This document shows, one piece after another, positions 35,501-50,500 of a stretch of 64,000 bases of DNA. The notes under the pieces are model-generated. The model ran no database searches. It saw only the letters and a program-made list of their open reading frames with translations, and was not told the DNA's origin. The position numbers and the translations under genes are program-made. The stretch is from NCBI RefSeq assembly GCF_017562075.2, contig NC_054083.1:24538285-24602284 (forward strand), read 5' to 3'. The DNA comes from Anopheles merus (taxonomy: Eukaryota > Arthropoda > Insecta > Diptera > Culicidae). The number at the start of each line of letters is the position of its first letter. Positions within the stretch are counted from its first letter, which is position 1.

Positions 35501-38500
35501 CGAAACAATGTTGTTGCAGCACGATCCGTTTCAGTGGCCCACGGAACGCTTCAAAATCCGTGCGTTCTTGCCGTTGTGCATGGGCTTCCGTTTTGGGAAG
35601 CGACCCCGTGGCCGTGGTTTGTTTTTGTGCGCGAGCTAAAAATATCGCTTTGTTCGATGCCAAAAATCACTTTCCCAAAACTTAATTCGCTATTAGAATC
35701 CTTTCAGCACTGGTGCGAGGGTTCTGACGGAAGGGAAGGGAGTGAGAAAACAAACTCAAAACAACTCTCATTCTGCGGTTGTTTAGAAGTGATGAAAAGT
35801 ATGACTGGTCGATAAATCATTTGCTGTGTGCAAGGGATCGGGATGAAACACGGTTTGTTTTCGCTTTCGTTGATGAATGAATGGGAGTGATGGTAGGTTT
35901 CAAACCATCACACGGAGATGTTTCTCCAATTACACACACGATAATAGCTACCAAGTCAAGAACCAACCTACACAGAAAACTTTTTTTTACTGAACTTCAG
36001 TAAAATTTTACTGAATTTTTTTAACTGAAGTTTCAGTAATCCTTTCATTAATAAGAATGTTTACTGAATCATTCAGTAATGTCCGGTGCTCATCAAAATG
36101 ACAGCTCGTTTACTGAAACCGCAGTAAAGCCATTCTTATATTACTGATTTTTCAGTAGTTGGTTGCGATTAAAAAATGACGCAATATTGCTTTTAAATTG
36201 AGTTTTTATTTATGCTTAGAGATTGCCAGTTCCTCAATTCATGTTCATACATGTTTTGTGTTGTTTTATACACTTTTATACTGTATTTTGCCGTCGCAAG
36301 TGTCGCTGGTTCAGTAAGCGCTCACAGACACCACGAAATTTCAGTAAGCACAGTGGGTTGTAGCAAACATTTTACACACCAACACGGCTGCCAATTATTT
36401 TAAATTAATCCCGTAAGCCGAAATATCACCTGAAATTTCACCAGGGTGCCTGTAAGCGCCTACAAAATCAACTTTTGCACATCACTAGCTAGTGGGTACC
36501 GCATTGTTTTGTTTTGATGTTCTAACTGACAGGTCGAAATGACAGAATGAATTGCTGCATTTTCAGTAATTTGTTTTACTGATATCCAGTGAAACGACTA
36601 ATTTGACACTTATTTTACTGATTTTCAGTAAAATGCGTATTACTGAAATGAATCCAGTAAATTGTTTTGCTGAAAGTCAGTAAAAACATGACATTCATGC
36701 TGAAAATCAGTAAAATATTCTATTACTGAACCGTTTCAGTAAAAAACTTTACTGAAGCAGGATGAGAAAATTTGCTGTGTAGTGAAGTAATGTTGAACGG
36801 CACAGCCTAGAAACAAGCTCGTCAGCAGATCAAACCTCCAAAAGGTCTAGTTCTGCATGTGTGCAGGACTCTTTCGCTTGTTCAGACGTTTTCATATGAT
36901 AAACACAGTCAAACCTGGATAAGATAAAACTAAAAAAATAATAACATGGCTGCCCAAAACTTGTGTAATGAAAACTTGTATGTTTTCCATTGTAAACATA
37001 ACAGTCGTTGCCGCAAAATTTTGACTCTTACATTCCTATTTTGTCTCCAAGGCATCAATTTTTGACAGTGTGCATCAATTTTTGACCCTAAGACATCAGT
37101 TTTTAACCGTGAGCTAATCATTTTATTTAAAAAAATCCAAAATGAATGTTTCAATGATAGAATTTAAAAGGCAACAATTGTTATACCAGTATTGGAAGTT
37201 TAAATGACGTGAAAAAAGTTTGTATGTATTTTCAGGTGTAAACAATGGCCTAAAAATTTATAAAATTTTGTTATTTTATTCATAAAAAACAATCAAATTA
37301 CAAGGTTTTTGTATTGTATAGATAATGTAAAATTGTAATTGTTAAAAATCTGATCAAATACCTTAAAATATTAGCATGAATCCAACAACAGTCAAAAATT
37401 GATGACTTACAGACAAAGTCACAAAGACAAAGTTACAGTTAAAGTCAAAAAGTGATGCGCATTGTTAAAATGTGATGCCTTAAAGCCAAAATTTTGCGCC
37501 AACGACAGTATTTAATTCGTATAATGCTGGAAACCGAGCAGGAATTTCCTCAACATTAGCTGTACAAAACTATTCAACTCAAATATAATTCACAGCACGA
37601 TAAGATATTTTTTAGACAATCATATTTTTATGGACATATAAAGCATTTAGTCTTTATAATTTTCTATCGATGCAAAACAAAAGTAATTTCCAAAGAGTTT
37701 CACAATAATAGATTCATGTTTTATTTGACAACTCATTAAACGATCTTACTCAAATGAGGGTTAAAATTTTCTGAGAATGTTGATAGGATTGCACATTTTT
37801 CTGTTTGGCGAGGTTGCTCTCTTAAAAAAATCTCTATTATGCAATGTTTGCTGTATATTAATCGTTCAGCATAACTAGAAACATGTAAAAGAACCAGAAT
37901 TCATGAGGTGTATAGAACACATACGAAACTAATTGGTGAAATAGTTAAATAAGCCAACTTTATCCAACAATTAATACATAAATTTCATACATTATTTAAC
38001 AGGCTGTTTCAAATTGGAGCAGACTTCCAAAAACATTTAAGACATTATTAACAAGTTGAGAAAATTAAAACAATAAATGAACGGACTACCAATAGTTCTG
38101 AAGAGTATTCCCCAACTAGTAGAGCTGTTTTCGATAAGGAAATTGAATTTCAAATACTTTAATAGTTCCCATTCTTCAAGGGCTTAGCGCTGCGAACCAG
38201 AGTGCATGAGCAAAATAACTAAGCTCATCCATCTGGTGCGTCCGACCCGGGATGGCATGAGTGGCGATGATTTGATGAAAGCGCTGCCACATCCACGTTT
38301 ACTCACTCGAAACGAACTGTTAAGGAAGCACCATCTCGTTGCAATATCGCAGCAAGACTGCCGATGCCCAACGATTTGCCAAAGTTTACCATCCGCTCTC
38401 CCATTAGCTATCGATTGGAGCAAAAAGATCGATAGTGTATTGGTGGAGCTGTTCGGAAAGATTGAGCTGGTGGATAATTTATTACTTTCAAATGCAAATT

Positions 38501-41500
38501 TAAACGGATGAGCAAACCAAATCTACCACCCTTTTACAGCCCTGTCAGTACAGTGAACGGAGCAGCTGAACAGGTAGACAACCCGGACGTCTCAATCCGT
38601 TTCGCTCGTCGATGGTGCACTGGGGAACAACACTCCTGTCGCTCCATTTTCACCCTTCCGACGAGCCCACTCTCAGCCCACCAAATCAAAAAGAAGTTTA
38701 ACAAAAAACAAAAGAGAGAGTAATTTTTTTTCCCTCCTCCTCCTGCAAGCATGCCTACCTTCGCACGTTTTCCAGTCCGCTCCGAGGCGCAACCCGTCCG
38801 GACAGAGGCAGAAGACGCGCCCGAGCGTCGAAAGGCACCGATGGGAGCAGCCACCGTTCTGCCGCGCACATTCACCATCGTCCTCGCAGCCGTGCCCGTC
38901 CGCTGCCAGGCGCGTCCCCGGCAAACCTTCGCAACTGCAGCTGTAGCTGCCCCACCGGTTCGCGCACGTATCCTGGCACGGACCGTGGCCATTTCGCAAG
39001 AGACACTCGTTGACGTCTGGCCGCCCCGTAACGTTTCCCGGTGGCAAAATCAGCAGCGGCGTATGGTACGTGGATTTCCGCACCACACAGTTACCGGGTA
39101 ATGTGAGGGGGGAGGAGGCAGACGAAAGCGTGAGTATGTGTGTGCGTGCGCGCGTGATTGGTGCGATGGCGGATGGATGCATGGGAAATTGTGACGTGAG
39201 CACAGTGGGCGATGTATGGAAAAGAAAGAGCAGAAAGAGAATGACACGTCAACTCGTTAGAAATGTACGCAAAAGCTCTGGTCCAGTGGGCGACATACAG
39301 CGGGTACGGAAGGAGAAGGCTGAACAAAAGAGGTTGTACTCGTGTCGACTTCCTCCCGGCAGGGTGGTATGGTCATGTTGCATGAAATGTTTAATCAAAT
39401 TAGAGAGGGGAAATGTTCTCTCACCCTGCCATGTCTACTTTTAAAACGTAACCTTGACCTTTTTCCTATCAATCACTCTCCTTTTGTATTGATGATACAT
39501 TTGAGCAACAGAAAAAAGATAACCGTTTACCGTAACGAACCTAGACAATGTATTTTGACATGCGCATTGCATAACTGTAGGCGTTTAGCAGGTGGTTAGT
39601 GAAATAAAAACTAGCAATTCGTTTCGTTGTAAGTGTGCATTAACCGATATAAAAAGATAGCTGTCACTTCAACTTAAAAAAGTACAACAAATAAAAAATC
39701 TACTTTCAGTTCCTTACCCCAATCTAGCAAATTTTATTTTTGGAAAATTTAACAGCACCCAACAGCATATAATTAAAACGACATTTCTACTTCCCACTCA
39801 ACTAAACCATCGAGATGAAAAACGTTTACCGTGCCTGGTATGCAACAGTGATAATTGAAGCCCATCCTTGATGTTGTTACCATGCGGAATCATGTACATC
39901 GCATGAGAAGCCATTAGGAGATTTTGGTGCTTTACATACGACTACTTTGCTCGGTCATGGTACCTTGTAACCGTGGAAGCTACATATTACAAGTGTGTGT
40001 GTGTGTTTTTTTTTCTCTTTCGTTAAATTATTCCAACACATTAACCAAACCAGCCTGGAAGCTTGCTGACCCGGAACAGTTAATCGTTGAAGTACGGCAT
40101 TCCTAATTTGTCGCGTGCTCTACGCACACGTGCAGCAACAAAATAATAAATCTTTCTCACATACCACAACGTTTTTGTTTTTTTGCTGAGGCAAAACATT
40201 ATTGGTTAATGTACAACTGCAATGACACTTCATCCTTTCGTACAACCGCAAGGCCTGTACTCGCTCAATACACAAATACCTTCCGGACAAAAGCTTTCCC
40301 AGAACTGTTTGTTGAGAATTGTTTGCAATTAAAATCCTTGTTTTTTCTTCATTCTTTTACCTCCCACACAAAGTCATGCTCTGTGGCGGGTCTGAATGGG
40401 GAACAAAACTTTCTAAGCATGTCACCGCAATTCTAAAGCCGCCCGATGCTCAAGCGAATGAAGTAAGCTTGTATCACTGTATACACGCAGCAAACAACAC
40501 AAGCCCCACCGGCCACAGTACCACCATCACCACATGATTAAGGATTCTGGCTGCTGGCTGCTGCAGCTATACGCTGCTCAAGGATAATCCGTAGCAATTA
40601 CTTAGCAGCATCGCCAACTGTGCGCAATAAGTGCTGTTGAAACTTTTCTTGGATGGGTTCGCTTTCACCACCATTACCTCCACTCATTAATTCTAGTTTC
40701 GCGAGCTGAATGGATACGGTCGGGCGTGGAAAGTTGCATACGAAGGGGATTACACTCAGCGCCTGGAAGAGGTTTTGTGGTGCACATACGATCTTGTCTC
40801 TTTCCCTTTTCGCCTACGGCCTTGTTTCGGGGAAGTGAAATGAGCTCAAGGATGTGAAAGAGTATAATGAGGCCTGGAATGCTTCACGTTTCAATATCCT
40901 AATTGAGTGGATGGGCTTCAACGATCACTTTCCGTGATTGTGTCTCACATGACCGGAGTTTTTTTTTAATGAAGCACAATTCAGGCTCGACTTTTCACGC
41001 CTAAAGGTAGACACAAGCACTAAGTATGCACAATTATCAGTGAAGAATGCACTTGGCTATATCAATGTTTTGTTTCTATCATCCGACACCCAACTGAAAC
41101 TACTCAATAATAACATCAATTATCAAGTTATGGATCTATTGGACGGTAGTATATCCTTGCCCTCAATTGTATGTATGCCATTGAATTGATAATTGCTGGC
41201 TATCATAGAGAAGGAAGTAAGCATGAACATATTATTTCTTGGACACAAACAAATATTAATGTTATTGTTCTTCTATTTGGTGTAGCATCCTACGCGGACA
41301 TGCCGGCCTTTACAGGCTTTTAAGACTTAATTAATTACCACGCAGCCGGATAGTCAATCCTTGCTACGGGGGGACGGTCAATTCTAGGCTTGAAACTATG
41401 ATGGGCATGTTATTGAGTCGTTCGAGTTGACGACTGTATAATAGGACCGCCCCATGTTATTGTTATGTTATGCATAGTTGTCTTTAACCTACATCAAGGA

Positions 41501-44500
41501 AACATTTCAATAAAATGCTTGAGATTATACGCCCAAAGGTATGCAATTTGCCCCTTTTTGTTCGATTAATAAATTCCAATCGGAACAATATTACGCAAAT
41601 CTACGATTTCTATCCGTATCGTAACCGCAAAACTCAAAAAATGTCATAAAATTATGTATTTGAATGCTTTTTTTCCGTTCATGGATTTTTGTGCCACTAA
41701 AAAGCAAAAAGCTTTCATCAAATTGCATAGTTTTGGGCACTTTACAACTCTCTATAGCTACGGTACGGTAGCTAAATGCCAGAAAATATGCGATTTGGTA
41801 ATAAAAAACAAATTTCTACGGCTTATAGTAAATAAACGCTAATAACTGTTTAAAAAACTGAGATATCATGCAAGAAAATAATCAACAATCGAAATATCAA
41901 TAAATTTGTTTTAGTAAAATGTTTAAGCACACCGGCGATATTTCCGGCGTGGGATGATATTTCCTCACAATAATCCCTTCAAGCAAGTCTTTAAAAAAAA
42001 TTTATTTTTCTTCCAGCTTGGGCAAAATTTTGCAATAATGTATTTTTGTAGAAAAGGATTACAGAAATGCATATAACATATAAGTATATAAGTATATATG
42101 TATATAAGTCGAACCAACTCATTGTTATTCCATGTATTACTTTTAGCCAGATATAATACTTTCTTTCATCAAATGCCACTCCGAGTACACTGCACGCTTC
42201 AAATCTTTTAAACCATTTAAAACACAACTGCTCACGCCAACAGCCCGCTGAATGTGATAAGACATACTGTGCCATTGCTTTCGGAGCGATCTATTCCGCA
42301 CTCAATCCGCGATAAATCATCATCATGGCCAACGTGGGTGTAGCACAAAGCACGCATGGATGGCATCGGTGAAAAGGCAACGCAAACGCAAGTTTTTCCA
42401 AGCGAGCACTTTTCAAACCTGCCCCCAGAGCCCTGTCTTTTCATTTCAGCAGCCACGTGATAATAATATGTACGCAAAGCTAACCCCGGACCAGGGACGG
42501 AAAAAATGGTGAAAGAATCCTTTCCTCCCCATATAACCGCAGAGCAGCACAGCATTGTGTGCTGCTAATGAGAGCAAATACGCTTAATTACGAAAATGAA
42601 TGAAATTCCCCTCCGGTCTAGTGCGCCCTTTCTACCTGCTGCAGCTGGTGGAAGAATGTGGGTGCGATGGTGCGGGTTCGCCATCTTCTCTCTGTTTCAT
42701 CAGGGAGCCACGCCGGCTGAATAGGGTTGATTTCATCAAACATTGAAACACGGTTACAAAGCTTTTATTCGCTTTCTTTTACTTTCCCTTTTGCGAGCCC
42801 TCATGATTTTCTTGTGCAAAAGTTGGCGAGCAGTTCGCCTTGCCCACACTTTCTTTTCATTAAGAAGCGAGCGGTGGTTTTACATTCTTTCGTTCGTTTT
42901 GCTTATCTATTCCGTGGGGTAAGGCGCCATACTAAACTCCTACCAAGAAACTTAACCCATTCGCAGCGGTATGGCTGCGAGCGGGGATTTTCGTTCGTTG
43001 TCACGGAAATGGGTTTTTGCTTCCATCATTTCCGGCCGTGGCAAGTGCGAGATTTCATTTTTCAGCCTCGGCTGGTATGCAAAAAATGGCGCTGGCCAAG
43101 ATACTTGCGCCGGCACGCCCGTTTCCTTCCGCACAGGCACGAACAGAATGTTCACACTTTTATTTCTTTGTTGGTTGAAAAGGTGTCCCGTCCTGCTGGT
43201 TGCATCCAGGCAGTTGGAGCAAAGTTAATCTCGCGGCCCATTTTTTTTTTTGCAACGTGAACGCAAAGGTTCGTTGAAAATTGCTTTCGATCCACGAAAT
43301 CACCGGTTGGACAACCATCCAATGAAGGTAAATGGTGCCAACGTGCGATAAGGGTACGTTGGAATTGTCCGATGCACTAGTACGATGCTGTTAATATTTT
43401 ATCGAACGATTCGTGGTATTATTGGGTTGCAAAATGGGTTTGTGCACTTTGTAAAACATTTGTGGATTTTTGCTACTAGCTATGAAATGTTGCAAAAAAA
43501 AAATGGTTGGAAATTTTCTAACACAATTGCTAGATGTTGGCTATACTCGGGATAATTAAATACACGTTTCGCGTAGAATTTTTAGGAAATAATAATTGAT
43601 ACGTAATTGTGTATTCGATCTTCCAAACAAACTATTCACCCGATTCCACCATTTTAATGCTATTTTAATAAGTCTCCTTTGTAGGCGTGTCCTACTAGGA
43701 GTTTGAACAATTTCTTTACATGATTACAATGTTTTAATTTTTACTTAATTTGAAACATTTCAGTAAGTGAATTATGTATTTCTTAACTGGACACGAAAAA
43801 CACTGTATGTAAAACACTGTAGTGTATATCGTATTTTATTGCATTGTTGATAGTGAAAAATAAGGTTTTTTTTATCGAAACGTTCCTTTTTATTGCATAT
43901 AGGTTTGAACACCACTGGAATAAAAAAAATATGATGATTATTTTCTGCTTTTCATTTAGCTGTCATTTATCCTTTGTTTTGACGCTTTTCAATGCCGATA
44001 AACATAATCTCAACGATAAGGGTATCCAAGTTCAAACCAAACAGGTGAAAACATTGCAAACTTGTTCTCCAACCCAATAGATTCAAACAAAGCAGTTTCC
44101 CCGGTACCGCACGCCATTTAGCATGACTTACGCTTTTAATCGAGTGCAACCGCATTCATGAGCGGGTTAAATACAAGTGAGTATATATTTCCACTTCATG
44201 GAAAGCAATTTAGACTCTAGTGAAAATATAAAAAAACATATATTTTCAAAATTATCTCTTAATTAAATCATTGTGTCAGCATTGCAATTCATGTCGCTTC
44301 GATTTTTTTAAATATTTAGAACTATTAATTTAAATGACTCATAGCTTCCCATCGAAAAATTACCTCATTCGAAAAGCAATTTCCGTTCAACAAATCTTTC
44401 GGCTGCAATATTTCAATGTTGTTCCAATGAAACTTTTACCTCCCAAACCTCACTAACCAAGATGCAAACAATAGGCACGGGCAAGAAATAATCTTCTATC

Positions 44501-47500
44501 TCCCTTAAAGCCGACCTTAGTGACACTGTAGTGACCTGTAAAGTCTGTGATACTAGGAACTACAAACTCCACACTCTCCACCATCCAACGCAAGGATAAA
44601 CGCATTCATCGTAACTTACTGCTATGACTCCGTCCCGTACGACCAGCACTGACCTGCCCTCCAGGTAATGGAAAGCCGAGAGTTTGTAAGAAAGGCTCAT
44701 CTTTTCTCCCAGCGGGCGTACGGGTCACCGCCCCCCCTCAGAACGACCTTCGACTCATGCCGAGAACCAAAGCCAGAGCGAGCCTTTCTTCAAGCTAGAA
44801 TTTTCACTTCACTTCAGTCCTCTTTTACCACCGTCGGAGCCTCCCATCGTTCCAGGTTGCCCAACTAATGGTCTGCCCGGTAATGGTAACTCGAGTGTGT
44901 CGACCCCTAGCCAGCGCTGGCGGAGGACGATACTTTTCAACGCTGGATTATCTACAATTACGTTTCATTTAGCTCCGGATCTTGGTACTTCTGGGTAGAT
45001 AAAACCGGAGCTACTGCAGCCACGGAAATGCATTGCTGAGGATTGACTTTTTTGCCTCACTCCCCTTGACACTCCGCTCGCACGACTGCCTTTGTAAGTG
45101 TGTTTAATGGAAGTGACTTGTTTGTTTACACTAGACTGGATCATGACACTTCGAAAGTTGGTCGTTTTGTGTTCAAGTTTAGCTGCCGGTAAAGTCGTTT
45201 TTAGAGAAATGTGCGTCTGCGGCAACAAAAAAGGAGCCTAGAATGCTCGGACAAATTTATCATTCCAGTCCGGATTGAAATGGTTTCTGCGGAAGACGGT
45301 GCAAACTCGACTCTACAACGGTTAAAAGAAATTAAAAAAAAAAAAACAGAACAAAGAATGTCAGCGTAATAGCGCGTACAGTAGTTCCACTTTTCACTCG
45401 AACAAACTTCACGGCGTGCGCTGCTCCGTTAAACTACTTCCAGAATCCTGCCCCATTTAATCTCTTTTCCATAAAGAAGGATCAGACGCGTGGTACAAAG
45501 TACGGCATAAGAGGCGATATCTAATAGTCAAGACGTCAGTCGTTATTAAGGTTGGCACCGTTGGCAGTTCCCGTCCCACAGGCAAACCCTAAAGCTATGT
45601 CGGGCCACCACGGGAGATGCAAAATGCTGGTAGGAAATAATTTAAATTATATTAACCTCTGCAGCGAGTGGCTCAGGCGAGAGGGTAGGGAGTGAAGTTG
45701 GTCGGTCGGTCGTTGGTCGTGTAGATTGCAGGTGTCGGTTCGTGAGATGGTACCACACTGTTAATGAGTTTGGCTGTGCACCGGCTGTTGCGCACGATTA
45801 TGTGCTTTAAAACAAAACCCCAAACGAGACGGTTTGACAACCCGAAAAAGTGTTCTTGTGCGTTTGCTTTCCGTACCTAACGGAATGGCTTTGTTATGCT
45901 GAGTAGTATAACTTTAGGCGCTTTCTGCTTTGGCTGTAGTTGATTTTAGGGAAGACAAATACGCCACCAGGTATGCAATATGTTTTTCAAAAGGCTTGTT
46001 TCAGAGGAGATGGCTTTGGTATTATGGTTAAACGAGCTTTTTAATAAAGTTAGAACTAATGCATTATATTAAAGGGAAAAATAATATCCCATTACCGTTC
46101 TTTATATGGAACCGTGAACTGAGCATATCAAAGCATTTGTAGTACCTTCACCCAGCACAACGAAATACCCATTAATCACTCGTTACCGGGCAAAACCTTT
46201 CACAACCCATACCCAACCGTTTTCGTCGGAAAAAGGAACAAAAGCCTAGTGCAATCGTGTTTTGCCATGCGAGCGTAATGATGATCAAAGCGTATGCAGA
46301 AACTACGGATGAACAAGCTCATGGTTGTACCACTTACCGATGCATGTATGCCCGTTCAGTGTGTCGATTTGCAGCCCAGGTTCGCAGCCACATTCGTACG
46401 ATCCGGGCTTGTTGATGCACGTCTGCTCACAGCCGCCATTATTATCCGCACATTCGTCAACATCTGAAAGTAGAAATATCAAAGGAGGTTTGTTTAAAAA
46501 AAAATCGCTTCAAAAAAACTCAACCATGCTTTATTGAGTTTCACCATCTACTGAAATCGTTACATCATTCAACCCATTAAAACGATGAAACAAGAAAACC
46601 GTAAAGTGCCTTTTGACACACTTTAGGCCTCGCAGTAGAGTCCCATGGAAATGGATTCCCGGAACGAGGGCACAACACAAATTTCAAATCAGGAAGTTAA
46701 CCGTCCGTTAAAAAAGGTTCCACGAGAAACAAAAAATAAACTAGAATTTTCAAATCGCTCCTGCTATCGATGTCTGAGCGAGCGAGTGGGAGGGTCAAGT
46801 GGCAAAATTGAATCAATAAATATGCTCAATTTGCTTCCTGTTTTTTGTGTGTGTTTTTATTCGCTCCTCCTATACAAACAAACCATACTTCACCGCCAGC
46901 ACCGAAACAGAAAGCCTGGTTCGTTGCCAGTACAGTTGCTTTTATGTTTTGCCTTTTTTTCCTCCACGGCCCACTCCACGCTCACTACTGAACGGTAGAC
47001 CGTATTTAATGACCCACCTTCCAGAAGATTAATTTTTCGCCCAACCAAACCGGCGGGAAGCTCGATGTGAACCCATAAAAAAAAACTCAGAGCGAAGGTT
47101 GGCAAAATCGTTGTTCACCGGCGACCCGACTAAGCAGCGCTTCGCGTCGAGCGGCTCGGGTTGCGGAGACATTTTCTGTAATGTTTACCGATCAGTTTGA
47201 AAGTCGACCAACGCCGCCAGTGGCACAACCACCACCACCGTAGGTGGTAGCTAATTGATGACACATCGTTTATGCAAATCCGACCGTTATTATCTGTCAT
47301 TAAACATTTTGTTAATTCGTTTCGAACCCGGGCGGTGACGCTCATCGGAAATGATCGAAAATTAAGTGTTGAAAATCGTGCTATGAAGCTGCGAAAGGAA
47401 GCTTGAGTGGGGGGCGGCAGGAAAGAACCACGGAAGGGAAGAGTGGGACGGCCCAAAACAAACGAGGATTAAATCATAACATGTTTCGTGATGGGGTAGC

Positions 47501-50500
47501 TGGTAAATTGGGCGTTGATTTGATAGGGAGCAACGAGAACTTTGGCGTCCGGCGCAACGGTTGTTGGGATTGGCTTACTACGCGTGACAGGTGTGACGCC
47601 ATGTTAAACGCAACTGTCAGGCGAAACACTAAGCGAGCGAGCGAGACCGTTTGTGTGCGTGTGTGCAAGCGCGCGTGCTGACAATTAATCAACGCGTTGC
47701 TTTCGCCGCACAGTGACACATGGGCACAGTGACAGCTAAACAAACGGCTAAGTAACCCTGGCTGACGTTTCTAGCTCACAAATATGATGCGCGTCGGCGG
47801 TCTAATCCTGCAATTATTGAGGTGCTGGTGCGCTTGGGCAATGGTGATGGTGGGCGCTGATGTTTGGGAGTTTCAACCGTAAAACGGCTGCAGGTGGAAC
47901 CGGTGTGAAGTAGAGTTTGAAATGTAGAAATAGATGGATTAACTCTATTCATCACGATAAAAACACTTGAGTGCGGAGGAGTAGGACGCATTAATGCAGT
48001 TCAGACGTTCACGCTCTGTTTAGACAAGTTTTGAGAACTTCAACTTAGTTCAGTTTCAAGAGAGCACAAAGTATGGTGAAGTAGCAAACATTCTGTAATC
48101 TGATCTTAATTAGTAACATTTTTAACATATCTTGTTTATGTTAAAAAATATTTAATTTGTATTCATTGATGCTAAAGGTATTGAACTCATATTATAGGTA
48201 TTGAATTTTAAGTGATTTATTCATAGATTATCTGAAGCCTCAATCAGTGCTTCTAAAGACTTCATTATGTTTCTTCTTCTTCTTCTTTGATACTACAACC
48301 GATGTCGGTCAAGGCCTGCCTGTACCCACTAGTAAAGTGAGCTTGGCTTTCAGTGACTTATTGTTACCATAGCAGGATAGTCAGTCCTACGTATGGGGGC
48401 ACGGTCTATTCGGGGCTTGAACCCATGACAGGCATGTTGTTCAGTCGTTCGAGTTGACGACTGTACCACCAGACCGGCTCATTATGTTTATTTTAACAAA
48501 ATTGCTGTAACAACTATAAATGTTTTTTTTTTATGAGAAATATAAATAATATTTAACTTGGTTTGAGTTTGCTTAAATTATCCATTAAACCATCAAAAAC
48601 GAACCTATTGAATAACACATAATACAAAATATCTTATCATCTTACAACAAAAATTGTAACATAAAGAAATGTTGTTGTATACGCTTTACCTGACGGTAGC
48701 TTTAGCATGATAGAATATGACAATGATAGAAATTATGTTTTATGTTAATTTAAATCAATTACTACATACTTTCCATTTCATTAAAATTTACCTTTAGTAC
48801 ACAATATCTATGAAACAAATAGTATCAATAATGATAACAGCAATAACGTTTAACAACAACGACCTCATACCGCCATCGCTTTGAGCCAGCACCTCAAACC
48901 TTAAATTAAATTATCCCCTCCCATCAAGCTCCAATCTGTGAGCAATTACGAAAAAGTCAATCATCTGACAGCAGCCACTTGATCAGTGTTGGGCCCACTC
49001 AATACGGCTCGAGGAAAGTTTTGGGTCCGAACATCATGTAAATGTTTCCCAACATATTTTATTCCCTTCCAACAACCTGACCGTTCCTTCCACCACACGG
49101 CACAAGCACATGTGTTCACTTCAGAGGAGAAAAAACACTCCGCCTGGCTCAGAGACCACAGACCTGTCAGCATCGCATCGGACATCCGAGAGCTGGGCGG
49201 CACTGCGAAGAAAACAAGCAAACGTACCACCGTTCTCTGACGCCTCCGTTCAAAATCTCATTTCATCGTCCATTTCCATCACCCCTTTAGAAGGCCTAAA
49301 GCGGGGCCACACAAAAAAAAAACACCCCGATGCTTCTTCTCGCACCAACAACCAGACCAGACCACGCCAGTGTGCGCTATTAACATCCCAACCTACAACC
49401 GTAATTTGTCACCGGGAATTAACTTCTCCTGATTGGACGTCTCGGGTATCGGGACCGTCGAGAAGTTGAGCTAAGCCTGCTGACAACCAACACTTTCCAC
49501 TTGTGTCGTGATCAGCTCTGGTTTGGTTGGTTGGTTAGTTGGAGTTAGATGTTGCATCTCTGGGTCTGCATCTAGGCTGCAACTCGCCCTTGCCAGACCT
49601 GCCGATGCCGATAATAGTTTCCAATCCCAACCGTCTTTGCTTACAAAAGCGTGAAAAGGTCGAACAGCATAACGTGCGCGCCGTGATCTTTAATCTAAAT
49701 TTAGCCAATTGAGTTGTAGCACCAATGCATTTGTTCGATCAGTTCTCTCACGACAGCAGCCGAATCCAGCAGAAAAGCAAATACCCCAATACGATCGATA
49801 CATCTGTTGGGCAAACAAATTACTCACCGTGACAAGTTCTTCCATCACGTGCATCCAGCAGGAATCCACGGTAGCAGCTACACTCTACCAACGGTTCCAC
49901 CTCGTTGCCGTGATAAATCATTCGACATTCGTGATCACAACCGCCACGATCGGGACCACAGTCGGCCACATACGTCTGCGGAGTCGTTGGAACCACAGTA
50001 GACTCTGTGGTGGTGGTGGTCGTGGTCGTCGTCGCCGTTGAAGACGGATGCTCTAAGGGTTTCCTCTGTTCGATTTCCTCGTTGTCACTTTCGTCTACCT
50101 TGTGAGTTTCCCGGTGATCGTGCTCATTTTCCTCATCATCATCACCTTCTTCGTCATCCTCGGGTTCATCCTCCTCATGCTCCTCTGTTTCATACGAGTC
50201 TGTTGCCGATCGATGATGATGAGTCTCATGTTCTGCTTCAAGAACAGCTAAATTGTCCGGAACGTTCACTTCCGTTGTTGTCGTGTGTGGCACCTCGGAA
50301 GTAGTGGTCGAGTGTTCCGTTGTTGATGTCATTGTAGTGGTGGTTGTTGTTGGTTCGGTTGTTGAAGTTGTTGTTGGCTCCGTAGTAGAAGTGGTAGTTG
50401 TAGTTGCCGGTGTGGTTGTCGTTGTAGATGTAACTCGCTCATGAACTCGATCATCATGCTCGGATGGTTGTTCAGAGCCTTCCTCTCCTTCTTCTTCGTA

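Larger units (their letters stand above)
33403..38758 (-). other. Intron 6 of the EGF gene
   Basis: 5,356 bp. It holds the TIR element at 35971-36782 and the inverted-repeat element at 37001-37509. The 34.6-35.6 kb stretch is richer in GC and full of short open frames but has no recognisable protein. Confidence 0.5.

Noticed and set aside
34600..35700. GC-richer intron stretch with many overlapping frames as a nested gene
   Set aside because: No frame shows domain motifs, consistent splice sites or codon bias, and all are similar in length on both strands.
48399..48478. Genuine tRNA gene suggested by the B box GGTTCAAGCC
   Set aside because: The flanking 11-bp target duplication, the GAA tail and a second copy at 41.3 kb show a SINE. 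A paired acceptor stem and anticodon arm are not visible.
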